DNA of 32,500 nucleotides from Symbiodinium natans (GCA_905221605.1 CAJNDS010002414.1:1-32500), one strand, 5' to 3'. Positions 16,743 to 26,438 are shown, numbered from the stretch's first letter. The notes: a model not told the origin generated them from the sequence alone. Made by a program: numbers and translations.

Positions 16743-18315
16743 GGCCATTTGGAGCCTGACGTTGGAGGAGGCGGACCAGGAAGGCAAGGCTTGGTTGGAA
16801 GGGCCATACGGTACGCGCGAGCTGGACGCCATGTTCGGGGGTGTTTGGTCCCCTTGCAGACGGTTTGGCGTCTGGCAAAATAAGTGGAGGGCCATTGACG
16901 ACATGACCGAGTGCGGTGTCAACGCGTGCTTCGGTTGCTTTGAGCGCCTCTCTTTGCGGGCGCTTGATGAGTTGTGTTGGACTTGCCTGGCCCTCATGCG
17001 GGCGGCCAAAGCTAAAGGGCATGTGTGCTTTGTCCTCAGTACGGGTGAGCGATTGGAAGAACCTCTGCACAAGCTGTGGCATGATTGTGAGCGAGTTCGA
17101 CCCGTGACCAAGACGTTTGACCTAAAAGCTGCTTATAAGCAGCTGCCGCTTCACCCAGAGGAGCGGACCAAATGTGTGATCACCATCAAGTCGCCGGAGG
17201 ATGGAGCCGCTAAGGGTTTTGTTTGCAATACATTACCTTTTGGATCATCAGCTTCGGTGATGCACTTCAACAGGATCTCGCTGCTCTTGCAGCGAATCCT
17301 CTGGGAGGTTCAGGTGTTGGCTACTTGCTACTATGACGACTTTCCAGTTGCATCGCCGTGTTTCCTAGGGCAAGGCACCGACCAAGTGGTGCATGCGGTG
17401 ATGGATCTTTTTGGCTTCGACCTTTCCCTTGACAAGGAAAAACCCTTTGGCACTGATACCGAGACGCTTGGTGTCATGGTAAACACCGCTGACCTTCTTC
17501 GTTTTGAAGTCGTCACCGTAGGGAACAAGCCGGACAGAGCAGCGGCGATGGTCAACAAGCTTGATGATGTTTTGGCAAAGGGCGCAGTTGTCACGCGTGA
17601 AGTTCCTTCAATGCTGGGACGGCTACAGTTCTCTGAGGCGCAACTGCTTGGGCGAGCTGGGAGATTGGCGCTGGCTGATTTGAGGGTGCTGGAGCAATGT
17701 GCAAGCCAGGAAGTCACTCTTAGTCAGACTCACGTCGATGCTCTTCTCATGCTTAAGCGGAGGCTTCTGGCGTCGGTCCCGAGGGCCATTCTTACTTCGG
17801 CGTGTTCGTCGCCGGTGTTGGTCTTCACGGATGGAGCGTGCGAGCCGTGCGGAGAAACCTTCAAGGCCTCTATCGGCGGGGTGCTCGTCGATCCTCGCGC
17901 TCAAGTTGTAAGGACTTTTGGGGCAGTGCTGCCTGAGTGCGTGGTTAGCAAATGGGCATCTGGCAGAAAGCACATCATAGGTCAAACCGAGCTCTATGCA
18001 GTTGTTATGGCACGCATTCTGTGGAAGTCCACGATCGAGAAACAGCGATGCTTCCTTTTCGTCGACCATTCTGGTGTCTTGAGCTCGTGCATCAATGGTA
18101 CCTCGCGCGACACCAGCTGGAGAGAGTTGCTGCTACATCTGGAGTTGGCAGATGAGGCCAATCCTTGTCTTCCCTGGTTCCACAGGGTTCCCAGCCATAG
18201 CAACTTGGCAGACCCACCTTCGAGAGGGACGTGGGATGAGCTGAGTTTCCTATCCAACGTCGTTGTGGACAGCGTGACATGTTTCCTTTCTGATCAATAT
18301 CTTGCTTCAACTTAG
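16648..18315 (+). CDS. Reverse transcriptase and RNase H of the DIRS-like element
   Basis: The ORF is open from 16645 (TTG) with its first ATG at 16648; the true protein is probably continuous with the upstream ORF through a frameshift. Numbering from 16645, RT motif A is KTFDLKAAYKQLPL (Asp about 159), motif B is NTLPFGSSASVMHFNR, and the catalytic box is YYDDF (about 229-233). RNase H follows: VFTDGACEP (Asp about 396), GQTELYAV (Glu about 449), FVDHSG (Asp about 474) and RVPSHSNLADPPSRG (His and Asp near the end). All catalytic residues expected for RT and RNase H are present, so this part looks intact. The VPSHSNLADxPSR ending is typical of DIRS-like RNase H. It would make cDNA from element RNA. 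Confidence 0.88.
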   Translation: MPTESEFWLAAPIRRTTLWEKVQSQPEQDYSEAIWSLTLEEADQEGKAWLEGPYGTRELDAMFGGVWSPCRRFGVWQNKWRAIDDMTECGVNACFGCFERLSLRALDELCWTCLALMRAAKAKGHVCFVLSTGERLEEPLHKLWHDCERVRPVTKTFDLKAAYKQLPLHPEERTKCVITIKSPEDGAAKGFVCNTLPFGSSASVMHFNRISLLLQRILWEVQVLATCYYDDFPVASPCFLGQGTDQVVHAVMDLFGFDLSLDKEKPFGTDTETLGVMVNTADLLRFEVVTVGNKPDRAAAMVNKLDDVLAKGAVVTREVPSMLGRLQFSEAQLLGRAGRLALADLRVLEQCASQEVTLSQTHVDALLMLKRRLLASVPRAILTSACSSPVLVFTDGACEPCGETFKASIGGVLVDPRAQVVRTFGAVLPECVVSKWASGRKHIIGQTELYAVVMARILWKSTIEKQRCFLFVDHSGVLSSCINGTSRDTSWRELLLHLELADEANPCLPWFHRVPSHSNLADPPSRGTWDELSFLSNVVVDSVTCFLSDQYLAST

Positions 18316-18326
18316 CACAGTCGAGA

Positions 18327-18580
18327 GGGGTGATATGCGTGCATCAGTTGTACGCTCGAGTCATGTGGCGTTACACTCTCAGTGTGATGTGAGCACTCTC
18401 AGTGCTGCAGCGTGGCGCTCCAAGTGTCAGTCAACTTTTGAACCTTCCCCTGACTCGGCTGTGCCGTGCAACAAAAGAGCAAGGAGCGTGAGTCCTGAAT
18501 TATAATGTGAATGTTTTGCTCTTTTATATTCACGGGTGTGGAGTGAATTTGAAATACGTTATGGATGACATGGTCTATAA
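18327..18580 (+). repeat. DIRS 3' direct repeat, copy 1 (254 bp)
   Basis: It starts GGGGTGATATGCGTGCATCA, 12 bp after the RT stop codon, and ends GACATGGTCTATAA. It is identical to 18804-19057 except for about three substitutions. It contains paired CACTCTCAGTG words that can form a small hairpin. Confidence 0.92.
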
Positions 18581-18803
18581 GCATACGTTCATGCTTGCAT
18601 GACGGTGTTTTATAGAAACATGTCAAACAAAAGCAGTGTGCTTTTGGTCCATAACGTTTTTCTACTAGGTCGCATGTTGTTTTATTTGCCTGATGATTTG
18701 GGAAGAATCTTGCTGTTTATGTGAGCATGTTGTTTTGCATGGGCAAGATTTAGGCTCACGCGAGAAGTGAGGCAAAATTTTTTCTCCCACCCAACCCGCC
18801 CTT
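18581..18803. other. Spacer between the two 254-bp repeats, carrying the right inverted arm
   Basis: This 223-bp AT-richer spacer has no ORF. Near its right end, 18768-18793, lies the 26-bp arm GAGAAGTGAGG...TTTTCTCC that is inverted relative to 11159-11184. Position and orientation fit a terminal or internal complementary arm used in DIRS replication. Confidence 0.65.
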
Positions 18804-19057
18804 GGGGTGATATGCGTGCATCAGTTGTACGCTCGAGTCATGTGGCGTTACACTCTCAGTGTGATGTGAGCACTCTCAGTGCTGCAGCGTGGCGCTCCAA
18901 GTGTCAGTCAACTTTTGAATCTTCCCCTGACTCGGCTGTGCCGTGCAACAAAAGAGCAAGGAGCGTGAGTCCTGAATTATAATATGAATGTTTTGCTCTT
19001 TTATATTCACGGATGTGGAGTGAATTTGAAATACGTTATGGATGACATGGTCTATAA
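18804..19057 (+). repeat. DIRS 3' direct repeat, copy 2 (254 bp)
   Basis: Second copy of the 18327-18580 repeat, 477 bp downstream. Similarity ends sharply after GGTCTATAA at 19057, which I take as the right end of the element or its last repeat. Confidence 0.92.
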
Positions 19058-19067
19058 CGCCGCGTAC

Positions 19068-19735
19068 TGGGCGGTGGGTGTGGCCCTGTCTCGCCCTTCC
19101 CTCCCCTCTCATCGGTTTTGGCAGGCTCCTTGCTTGTCTTTCCCTCCTCCTCCCTCCCTCCCGCCTCCCCCCTGTCTCCGCAACCGGTGGCATGCTCCTT
19201 CTCGCCTTCCCTCTCCCTCCCTCCTGCCTCCCTTCCCCCCTGGCTGTCAGGGTAGGCCGTGCTCCTTTTCTCTCCTGTCTCGCCAGACCCCCTTTTCTCG
19301 CGTGGTCTGGACCCTTCTCGCGGGCTCCTTGCCCTGCCCCTCCCTTTCCTGCCGGTACGGCGGTCCCTCTCCTGCCCGTGCCCGGTCTTTTCGGGTGGTC
19401 CAGGAAGGCCATGCTTTTTTTTTTTTCTTGGGTTCGTCAGACTCCCCCTCTCGCAGCGAACTGCGCTCTGGTTTGCCGCTACGATTTTTTCTGCTTTCCC
19501 TCCCTCCTGCTTCCCTTCCCCCCCCGAGAATGTCGCCAATGCTCCTCCTTTCGCATGCCCTTCCTTTTCTGCCGGGCGGTCTGCCCCTCCCCCCCTCCCT
19601 CCGTCTTGCTAGGCGGTCTGTCCTCCCCCCCCCTCCCCCCCGTGTTTTTTTTGTTTCTCTTTTTTTCTTTTCCTTCTCCTCTCTTCCTTCGTTTCCTTCG
19701 GCCTTTTCCCGTTCCCACCCTTGCACACTTGCAGT
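19068..19735. repeat. Polypyrimidine leader of the LINE
   Basis: About 670 bp almost free of long purine runs on the plus strand, built from CTCCCTCC, CTTCCCCCC, TTTTCTTT and similar words, with internal near-repeats (CTCCCTCCTGCCTCCCTTCC at 19211 and a similar run at 19498). ORFs here on either strand are compositional artefacts rich in Pro/Ser/Leu or Arg/Gly/Glu. It probably represents the 5' untranslated region or promoter of the element. Confidence 0.6.
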
Positions 19736-19801
19736 CCCGCTGTGAGTTCTTGGCCCAATTGTTTTCTAGTTTACTGAGTGCGTCCGCCCTACTTGCTTCC
19801 C

Positions 19802-20858
19802 ATGGATCAGGACCTCCGCCAGTCAGCCCACCGGGCTCTGCGCATGGGCTTGCTTCTTGCAGCAAGGAGTATTGACCACTTGCTCCCAGCCGCGCGCCCT
19901 ACTTCTGAGCCCGCCCAGCCGACCCGCCCCGTGACGGTGCAGCATCCCGCGCCCCGCCGCAGAAGCCGTTCCCGCTCCAGATTCTCCGACCCGGGCCTGG
20001 CCCCTAAATCCTGGGCCCAGCCAGTGAGACGCCCCAACTTCCCTCCTGACCGTGCGGCCACCCATGGCCAACCGGGGCACAACTGCCCGTGCAGCCTCGA
20101 CCTCCACGTGCCAGCCCGGCACAGATACCCTCCCGAAACCCCACGCCCGCGCACCGTGTTCGATTCTGCCCCATTTTTGCGCCAAGCGCACAACCGTGCA
20201 CAATCCCGGCAGCCACGCCCGGCTAACCGGCACCATGCCACCCCGCCGGTCCCCGGCTGGGCCTTCAACAGGCAGCCCGGCCTTTTCATTCGGGGCTTCC
20301 CTCGCAGCCCTCTCTTGCACACCTCCACGCTGTCTATGCACCTCTACTTTGGCAAGCATCACTACAGGCCACTCACCTGGTTTTCTCGTGCCTTCAGCAA
20401 TCCAAGCCTGTGCGTGCGTATCATGCAAGAGCTTCAGCGCAACAACACCCCTGACCGTAAGGGCCGGGTTGCTCTGGCCACCCCTGCTGGCTTGCTCAAG
20501 GTTGCACTAGCCCTGCCCGATCCGACCAATGCTCTTTGTGATTCCCCAGCTTCTGCGGCGCCGGCCCCCTGCTCCCCGTGTTCCGGCTCCTCCTGCCAGA
20601 GGTCCTGCCCGTGCTGCCACGGTTCCGCCTACCCCGGATTCGGCTTCTCCCACATCGCCCCCCCCAACGGTCTCCTTCGTTGCGACACTCTACGACGAAG
20701 GCCGTGAATGCGTCTGTTGCCGCCAGGACTTCCTCGATGGCGAGCGCCTTGAACGTCTGCGCTGCCTGCACATTATGCATTCCGATTGCCTGCAAAGATG
20801 GCGCGCCTCTGAGCACTCGCGCGGCAGGTGTCCGGAATGCAACACCCAGGTCCTGTAG
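19802..20858 (+). pseudogene. LINE ORF1 with C-terminal RING-H2 finger, one frameshift
   Basis: The ATG at 19802 starts MDQDLRQSAHRALRMGLLLAARSIDHLL. This frame is Pro/Arg-rich and carries a conserved-looking stretch, LYFGKHHYRPLTWFSRAFSN and RIMQELQRNNTPDRKG, then loses sense near 20555. The continuing frame reads VSFVATLYDEGRECVCCRQDF and ends in a finger: CVCC, CLHIMHSDCLQRW, CPECN. This gives C-x2-C, C-x-H-x2-H-x2-C and C-x2-C, a RING-H2 pattern typical of E3 ubiquitin ligases. The stop is at 20856-20858. Its place directly before an endonuclease and RT makes it the element's ORF1. Known LINE ORF1 proteins are usually RNA-binding; a RING here is unusual. It could also be a captured host fragment. 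Confidence 0.6.
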
Positions 20859-21310
20859 CGTGCCCCAGGAGGGCGTGCAAGCCAGCACTGCCATCGCTGA
20901 GAAGGTCGGTCCATGATGGAGTGGGAGCGGGCGGGGGCAAGCGGAGGGGCGAGGAGAAACAAGGAGAAGAGGAGGAAGAAGCAAGGAGAGAAGGAAAAGG
21001 ACGACAAGGAGGGGAGGAAGAGACAAATGGCAGCCAAGAGCAGGACAAGCATAAGCATGCCAAACGTGACGGTGCACCAAGCCCTTGCAGGTCGCTAATG
21101 GCTGCAAGGGAAAGCAGCTCTTATAGCAAGAGAGACATTTTCCAAGCACGCACCGGAGCGAAGGGTGAATCTGAAGCCCGCAGGCATAGGATGGCAGGAG
21201 CAAAACTGTTGTGAGCCTGACAGCAGGAGCAAAATTGGGCTCCTCGTCAGCCTCGGAGTCTGATGCTCCTGCAGCCCACCCAGTGGCTCAATGCGGCAGT
21301 GCTGGCCGTG
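20859..21310. other. Purine-rich spacer between ORF1 and endonuclease
   Basis: Positions about 20912-21010 are strongly purine-rich on the plus strand (GGAGAAGAGG, GAAGGAAAAGG words), the reverse of the leader's strand bias. The rest is ordinary sequence with no supported gene. Confidence 0.5.
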
Positions 21311-21980
21311 ATCGGTTTCAGTTGGGGCCTCTGGCACGGTCAAGGCCTTGCGTCCCTTGGGGCCGATGTGGGCTTGCTCAGTGAAACAGCCCTCATCTCC
21401 GGTTCACAGCACGCGTAAAGGCCTCCTTGCAGCTGGTTATCATGCCGTCAGCCATGGTCAACCTTCCTCCTCCCCTGGCCGTGGAGCTGGCTCAGGCGCC
21501 CTCCTAGCGGTTCGTTCGGCTTACGCAGGGCGCTGGGCTGACATAGCTCGAGACCAGTCTGGCAGAGGGCTGGCTGCCACTATCGTCGGAGTCGGGGACC
21601 TCCATTCGTTTCGTTTCGTCGCGGTCTATGGCCCGGTCGGGGCCTGCCTGCCTGGTTTTACCACTCTTTGTCAGCTAGAAGCGGAGGCTCGTCTCAAACC
21701 CTTCGTAGCCGAACAAGTCGCGGAGGCGATCTCCTCGCGCTCCTGTTGGTTGTCGGCGGTGATTTGAACTCCTTCTGCTCCGACCCCCATCGACCACTGG
21801 GGCGGCTCATACTCCGTGCGTCCCGAGCGTCTGTGCACCTTTCTTCCCTAGGCCTCCAGACCTTCGCGTTTTCTCCTTTTTCTCACATGCAGCCCCTCGG
21901 TTGAAGTCAATGTCCTCAACTCTGCTAAAGTTTGGCAATGGCCGCGTCGTGCAGACCACGCGCCTGTCCTGGTGGACCTC
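21310..21980 (+). pseudogene. LINE APE-type endonuclease, several frameshifts
   Basis: Pieces in different frames follow the order of an exonuclease-endonuclease-phosphatase domain: ADVGLLSET (the usual QET-type Glu motif, about 21361), GAGSGALLAV, FVAVYGP (about 21621), LVVGGDLNSF (the GDLN Asp/Asn motif, about 21747) and RRADHAPVLVDL (the catalytic DH, about 21950). At least three frame changes are needed. The enzyme would nick target DNA for target-primed reverse transcription. The motifs survive, so decay is recent or the frame changes are sequencing errors. Confidence 0.6.
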
Positions 21981-23771
21981 TCTGTGTGCATTCCTACCAT
22001 TCCAGATTCGCCCCCTACATCTCACGCTTGGCGTTCCCTGGTCTCCCGGATAGACCGTGACCTCCCTGCTCATGTGCTGGCGCAGCCAGGCAAGCACGAA
22101 GCCTCCCTCCATCACATTGCGGCTGTTTTGACGGCCGTAGCTGATTCCTGGCACTCTGTCCCCGTCCCTGTCTGCGAAGGCTTGGACGGCGTTTTGGGAC
22201 ACCCTTCCCCTGCTCTTTCACACGCGTCGGCCTCGCAATTAAGTGAAGCATTCACCGCCTTGTCCCATGCCCTACTTGCTTGCTTCCCAATGTCCCCTCC
22301 GTGCGGGGACCGACAGGCCCGCAAGTTGTCGGATGCCTGGCACGCCTGTCTGCTGGAACTCCGGCGCCTTCGCCGCTCTATTCTGGATGCCATCCCCAGC
22401 TTACCCGGGCCTTTCTTGGACCTCCGCCAATTTCCCTTGCATGCTGCTTGTTCCCTCTGGTCCAAAGCTCACCGCCTTGACACTCCCACACGCTCCCGGC
22501 CCCGGCCCCCCGCCGCTCCGTGGGACCAGTTTGGCTCGCGCCCTGAACAGTGGGCCCTTGATTTGGGTTTTCCCCCTGCGGTTGCTGCCATGGCACCTCT
22601 ATGCAAAGACGCTTCAGTCTCTAGTTCTCAGCCTCGCCCCCCAGCATGCTCACCCTCCATCGCCTGGGATCCTCTCCGCGACAGCTCCCGGGCAGTGCCT
22701 GCGGAATGCGTTCTTCTACTCACGGACTGGATCACGGAGGCCAGCAAGCGTCAATCCACCGCAGCGTCGCGCAAGTTTGCATCCTTGCGCCATCAGCGCC
22801 TCCACCTCCTCTGCTCCGGCAATATCCGTTCCTTGGGCGCACGATGCTGTCCTTTCCTTCTCTTCCAGCACAGCAGCCAACCGTGGTGCAGTCAACTTCT
22901 CCTCACTCGCCTGTGCGCCTCCCGGTTCGCCATTGGCGCTCATTGGAGATGCAATGCGTTGGTGGTGGTGGGCGCGCCGCCCTGCCCCCTGCCCAGGCCC
23001 TCCCCACCTTGTGGTTGCTGGTCAGGACTTACTCCTCGACCATTTCCGTTGGCCTGATCCCCACGTCTGCCTCGTGGTACGTGTCTGGTCCCCGCCGTGC
23101 ACCTCCTTTGTGGCCCCCACTTCCGCCTCAGAGCGCCTTTCCCTCATGTCCAAATTTCGGCATTCCCGGCCTGGGTGCAGTGGGTGGAAGCTCTGCTACC
23201 TTGAAGCCTTCCCGCTGTGGGTTCAGGACCTCTTCTGGTTTGCGGTAGACCTGCAGCGCGCGACGGGGTGTGTCTCTTCCTCCCTGCACCGCCGAGCAAC
23301 TCCACCTCCCCAAGCCCTCAGGTGGCTGGCGCCCTCTTTCCATGTTGGAGGAGGCCTTTAAGGCCATTGAATCCCCCGTCGCCTCCAGACTCAGCTCCTC
23401 CCGCTCCTTGCTGTGTGCAGACGCGCCGTACAGCGAGTTGAACCGGGCTTAATTACTCGCGTGGCGTTGCTGCGGCCTCCGAGGTCCTTTACACGGATGT
23501 CCTCGTGTGCGAAGACGCAGTCCGGCACGACCTCCCTCTTGTCCGTGTCCCTGCTGACTTCGAGAAGTTCTTCAACACCCTGCAACTCTCCCAGATCGAT
23601 GCCCTCCAACAAGGCCGGGGTCTGCCCGATAGTGTCCGCAGACTGCGCAACTCACTGTTCTCTGCGGGCTCCGTCGTGCTCGACACTCGTGTCGGTCTCA
23701 CCGCCCCTGTTCTGGTTTCCCGCGGTGTGCCGCAGGGCGCTGTCTCATCTCCAGAGGTCTCCCGCGCTGCT
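21972..23771 (+). pseudogene. LINE linker and reverse transcriptase, truncated after motif B
   Basis: The frame at 21972 continues from the endonuclease into a long Pro/Arg/Leu-rich linker to about 22620. RT pieces follow in other frames: GGWRPLSMLEEAFKAIESPV (fingers motif, about 23300), VPADFEKFFNTL (motif A, catalytic Asp, about 23547) and SRGVPQGAVSSPE (motif B, about 23718). The FADD-type catalytic box that should follow within about 50 residues is absent, because the sequence changes to TTTAGGG repeats at 23771. The last frame ends by chance at a stop made by the repeat (GCTTAG). Confidence 0.65.
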
Positions 23772-23830
23772 TAGGGTTTAGGGTTTAGGGTTTAGGGTTT
23801 GGGGTTTGGGGTTTGGGGTTTGGGGTTTAG
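23771..23830 (+). repeat. Interstitial telomere tract
   Basis: Four TTTAGGG units (the first missing one T) are followed by four TTTGGGG units and a final TTTAGGG. This is the plant-type repeat used by dinoflagellate telomeres. Grouping of the variant units suggests local amplification rather than random decay. It abuts the broken LINE directly. Confidence 0.95.
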
Positions 23831-24430
23831 GGAACACCGCACTCCCCTCAAAGACGGAGTACAAGTATTCAAGGATGAGAGTTAAGTTAGTTTGGGGAAG
23901 TCTCGGGATAACTACAGGGATTCCGGGGCAGAAGATTGGTGATGACTTAGGCTTCCGTGTTGGGTTTCTCGCGAATGAAAACCCTGAGCCCTCAACTCGA
24001 GATGCATCCCGAAGACCACACCAAAACCCGGAGCCCCAAATGACGGTTCTGATCCTAAAACCGATACCCTCAAGACCGAACACCCTTTTGGGGACCTCTA
24101 TGGGGGGGGTCTCTCCTTCTGCAGCAGAAGCGCATGTTCATGTCTTCAGGGCGCTCAAACACTTAGCATACCCTCACTCGAAACGACGGCTCAAGAAAAA
24201 CTGACCAAGTGCTGCGCAACCGACACGTTCAATGTTTGTTCCTGTCCAAGCAAGACATGTGCACATGGCCCAGGTCTGCAGATTTAACTGATGCGCAACA
24301 TCCTGACGCGCGCTGCGCTCAGTCTGTTCGTGTGTCTCTTTTCTCTGGAGAGATCTACGAAACCCACTGGTGGCCATAGTATGTAAGAGTCATTTTAGAA
24401 TCCTGTTCGTTGGGAAGGATTTCAAGTCTT
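23831..24430. other. Unassigned sequence right of the telomere tract
   Basis: No gene is supported. An ORF of 132 codons starts within the telomere tract, but its first residues are only the repeat read as protein. The stretch has scattered GGG/CCC runs and no clear repeat structure. Confidence 0.4.
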
Positions 24431-24460
24431 TTTGGATGTTGACCTACCGCCGAAAAGCAG

Positions 24461-24693
24461 AACTCAGTATGTTGGCTGCTTTTGGGAAAGTCCCATACTG
24501 AGTTTGCCGGCGCCGGCAAACTCAGTATCAGCCGTTGTTTTAGGCAGTGGGGCCGCCGAGCGTCCAAACTCAGTATTTTGGCCGGGCCACAAAATGAAGC
24601 TTTGCAGGGCCCAGACCCCTCATGCTGAGTTGGCCGGCGCCGTCCAACTCAGTATGGCACTTTTTTCAACACGGACCAACATACCGAGTTGGG
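24461..24693. repeat. Cluster of ACTCAGTAT motifs with two 34-bp palindromes
   Basis: Positions 24495-24528 are a perfect 34-bp palindrome (arm ATACTGAGTTTGCCGGC). Positions 24622-24655 are a second 34-bp palindrome with two mismatches (arm ATGCTGAGTTGGCCGGC). Further single arms lie at 24461, 24565 and 24681. The arms look like the ends of small transposable elements joined head to head or nested. Noncoding. Confidence 0.85.
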
Positions 24694-26438
24694 CTTCTGG
24701 CTCCTGTGGAGTTTTCCTGTGTTTCGCAGACACAACACCTGTGGCTGCATGTGCTGTCCGCTGCGTTCCGAGGACCGACTGGCGCCTGTCTGCGTCAAAC
24801 AACCACACGGGCAGCGGGATCCACTAAAATAATTCAGCTTCATTGATTTATTATATCTTATAAGGATTCTTTATCCAAGTGGTCATAATTCAAGCTCTAA
24901 GGCCTCATTCCAAGTCCAAGTGGTCATTAATTCTTGATAATTCCAAGGTCCAAGTCTTGAATCCAAGGTCCAAGGTCCAAGATCCAAGGTTCCAATGTCC
25001 AAGACCCAAGTTCAAGATCTATTTGTTGGATGAATGAGTGTTCATCAAGCTCCTGATTTGGTTGTTAAATTCAATGTCCAAGAATTCATATAAGATTGAT
25101 TGGTATTGTCGAAATATTATATTGAATTCATCTTCTCAAGATTTATTTGATGATGACCTCATTTTATAAGCTGATTTGTATGAGATCTGAACAGAAATCA
25201 TTGGTCCTTAGATCTAATTTGGTAGGAATATCCTTGGATAGTATTTTTTCAAGAAAGAAGATCTCATTTTCATTAGTTTTCTATATTAATTCTTTTGCTA
25301 GGGCTCATATTTTAGATTAATTGACCCGAGATTATTCTTCAAGACCTTATTATTAGCTCATCCTCTTACTCTACTCGGTCTTAGCTCTCGGTATGTAGCT
25401 TGTATCTTAAGCTAAGGATTAGACAAGCCTCCACTGCAATTGCTTGTATATGTGCAAAGAGCAGTATCATGATCTTTGGGCGGTGCATATTGTTTGTTAG
25501 TATGATTTCTATGAAAAGAATAAAATCTGCTGAAATAAAGTGTTTACTTATGATGTCATGTGCAGCTGTAGCAACAATAATTTAGTTTGGCAGTGTTTAG
25601 TTTAGTTTGGTTTAGTTTGGTCTTGCTCAATGGACGATATTTAATTCTATATGGTAGTCTTGAAATTGGTGGCTTGTTATTGGCTTGAATCAGGTGACTA
25701 ATATTTGCAAAAGTAAAAGGCTTGCCTTTTACTTTTTATTTTTTGTAAATACCAGCTGTTAGAGTACACATGTTGTTGATATTGATGTGGCTTGATTGTT
25801 GTGACTTGATATTGGAGAATGGAGGCTCAGATTGATCTCCATTTTCCAATGCTAAGCAATTGACCATATCTGGATATATATAATATACCCTCAATATTGA
25901 TTGGGGGTTGATGATGGTTGGCTTCATGATTGGTTTCAATACTTGGGTTTGGAATGGAATTGAAAAATTCCATTCTATTCCAAATCCAAGTGGCCTATCT
26001 CTACTTGAGGTATTTGTTGTTGTGTTCAAGTTACAAGCTTTGATGGGGCCAAATGATAAATGGTAAATCGATCAATTACCCCTCTTCCTGATATTATTAA
26101 TGAGGTATTATTTTCATGAGCACCATTTTGATATATCATCCAGCTCCACTCCACTACATCTTAGTGGAGTAGCTGTTATTTTATTGTTATTTTTGTTATT
26201 AGTTATTATAAAATTATTCCTCCATGTAAATTTTGTTGTCTTATCCCCTCAAATCTATTGTCTTGGACACTTGACTGTTGTGGAAAGGTCCAAATATTGG
26301 TGAAAGGCGGTCTATTTCTAAATGGATATTGGCTTCATAATGTATTGTATAGCACTTGAATTGTATGTTGTAGGGCGAGATCGTATTGTTGGGCACTTTA
26401 ATATTGGTGGTTATAGATCGAAATAGAATTATTATTAG

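Larger units (their letters stand above)
11159..19057 (+). mobile_element. DIRS-like tyrosine-recombinase retrotransposon
   Basis: The evidence is a tyrosine recombinase (box II HSCKRT and LGYH), a Gag-like protein with a Cys/His finger, a methyltransferase-like domain, and an RT with YYDDF joined to RNase H, all on one strand. A 26-bp sequence at 11159-11184 (GGAGAAAA...CACTTCTC) recurs inverted at about 18768-18793 with two mismatches. Two 254-bp direct repeats lie at 18327-18580 and 18804-19057. No LTRs or integrase were seen. Recombinase, RT/RNase H and methyltransferase together define DIRS-like elements. The outer limits are uncertain, and I saw no target duplication, which this class is expected to lack. 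Confidence 0.8.
19058..23770 (+). mobile_element. Non-LTR (LINE-type) retrotransposon, decayed and 3'-truncated
   Basis: In order on the plus strand: a pyrimidine-rich leader, ORF1 with a RING-H2 finger, an APE-type endonuclease, a long linker, and RT motifs up to motif B. The endonuclease and RT are scattered over several frames, so the copy is dead. Everything after RT motif B, including the catalytic box and any 3' tail, is missing, and telomere repeats start at once at 23771. Family within the LINEs cannot be named from these motifs alone. Confidence 0.7.

Noticed and set aside
18327-19057. The 254-bp repeats read as long terminal repeats of an LTR element
   Set aside because: Both copies lie 3' of the coding region, only 223 bp apart, with no matching copy at the 5' end and no integrase or protease.
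18984-19745. Long ORFs across the pyrimidine-rich region on both strands
   Set aside because: Pyrimidine- or purine-only DNA lacks stop codons in several frames by composition; the products are low-complexity.
21348-23361. Large single ORFs in the LINE region taken as intact host genes
   Set aside because: Endonuclease and RT motifs jump between frames, showing a broken retroelement; long open frames come from high GC.
23806-24204. 132-codon ORF starting in the telomere tract
   Set aside because: Its start is the repeat read as protein (GFGVWGLG) and the rest has no recognisable motif.
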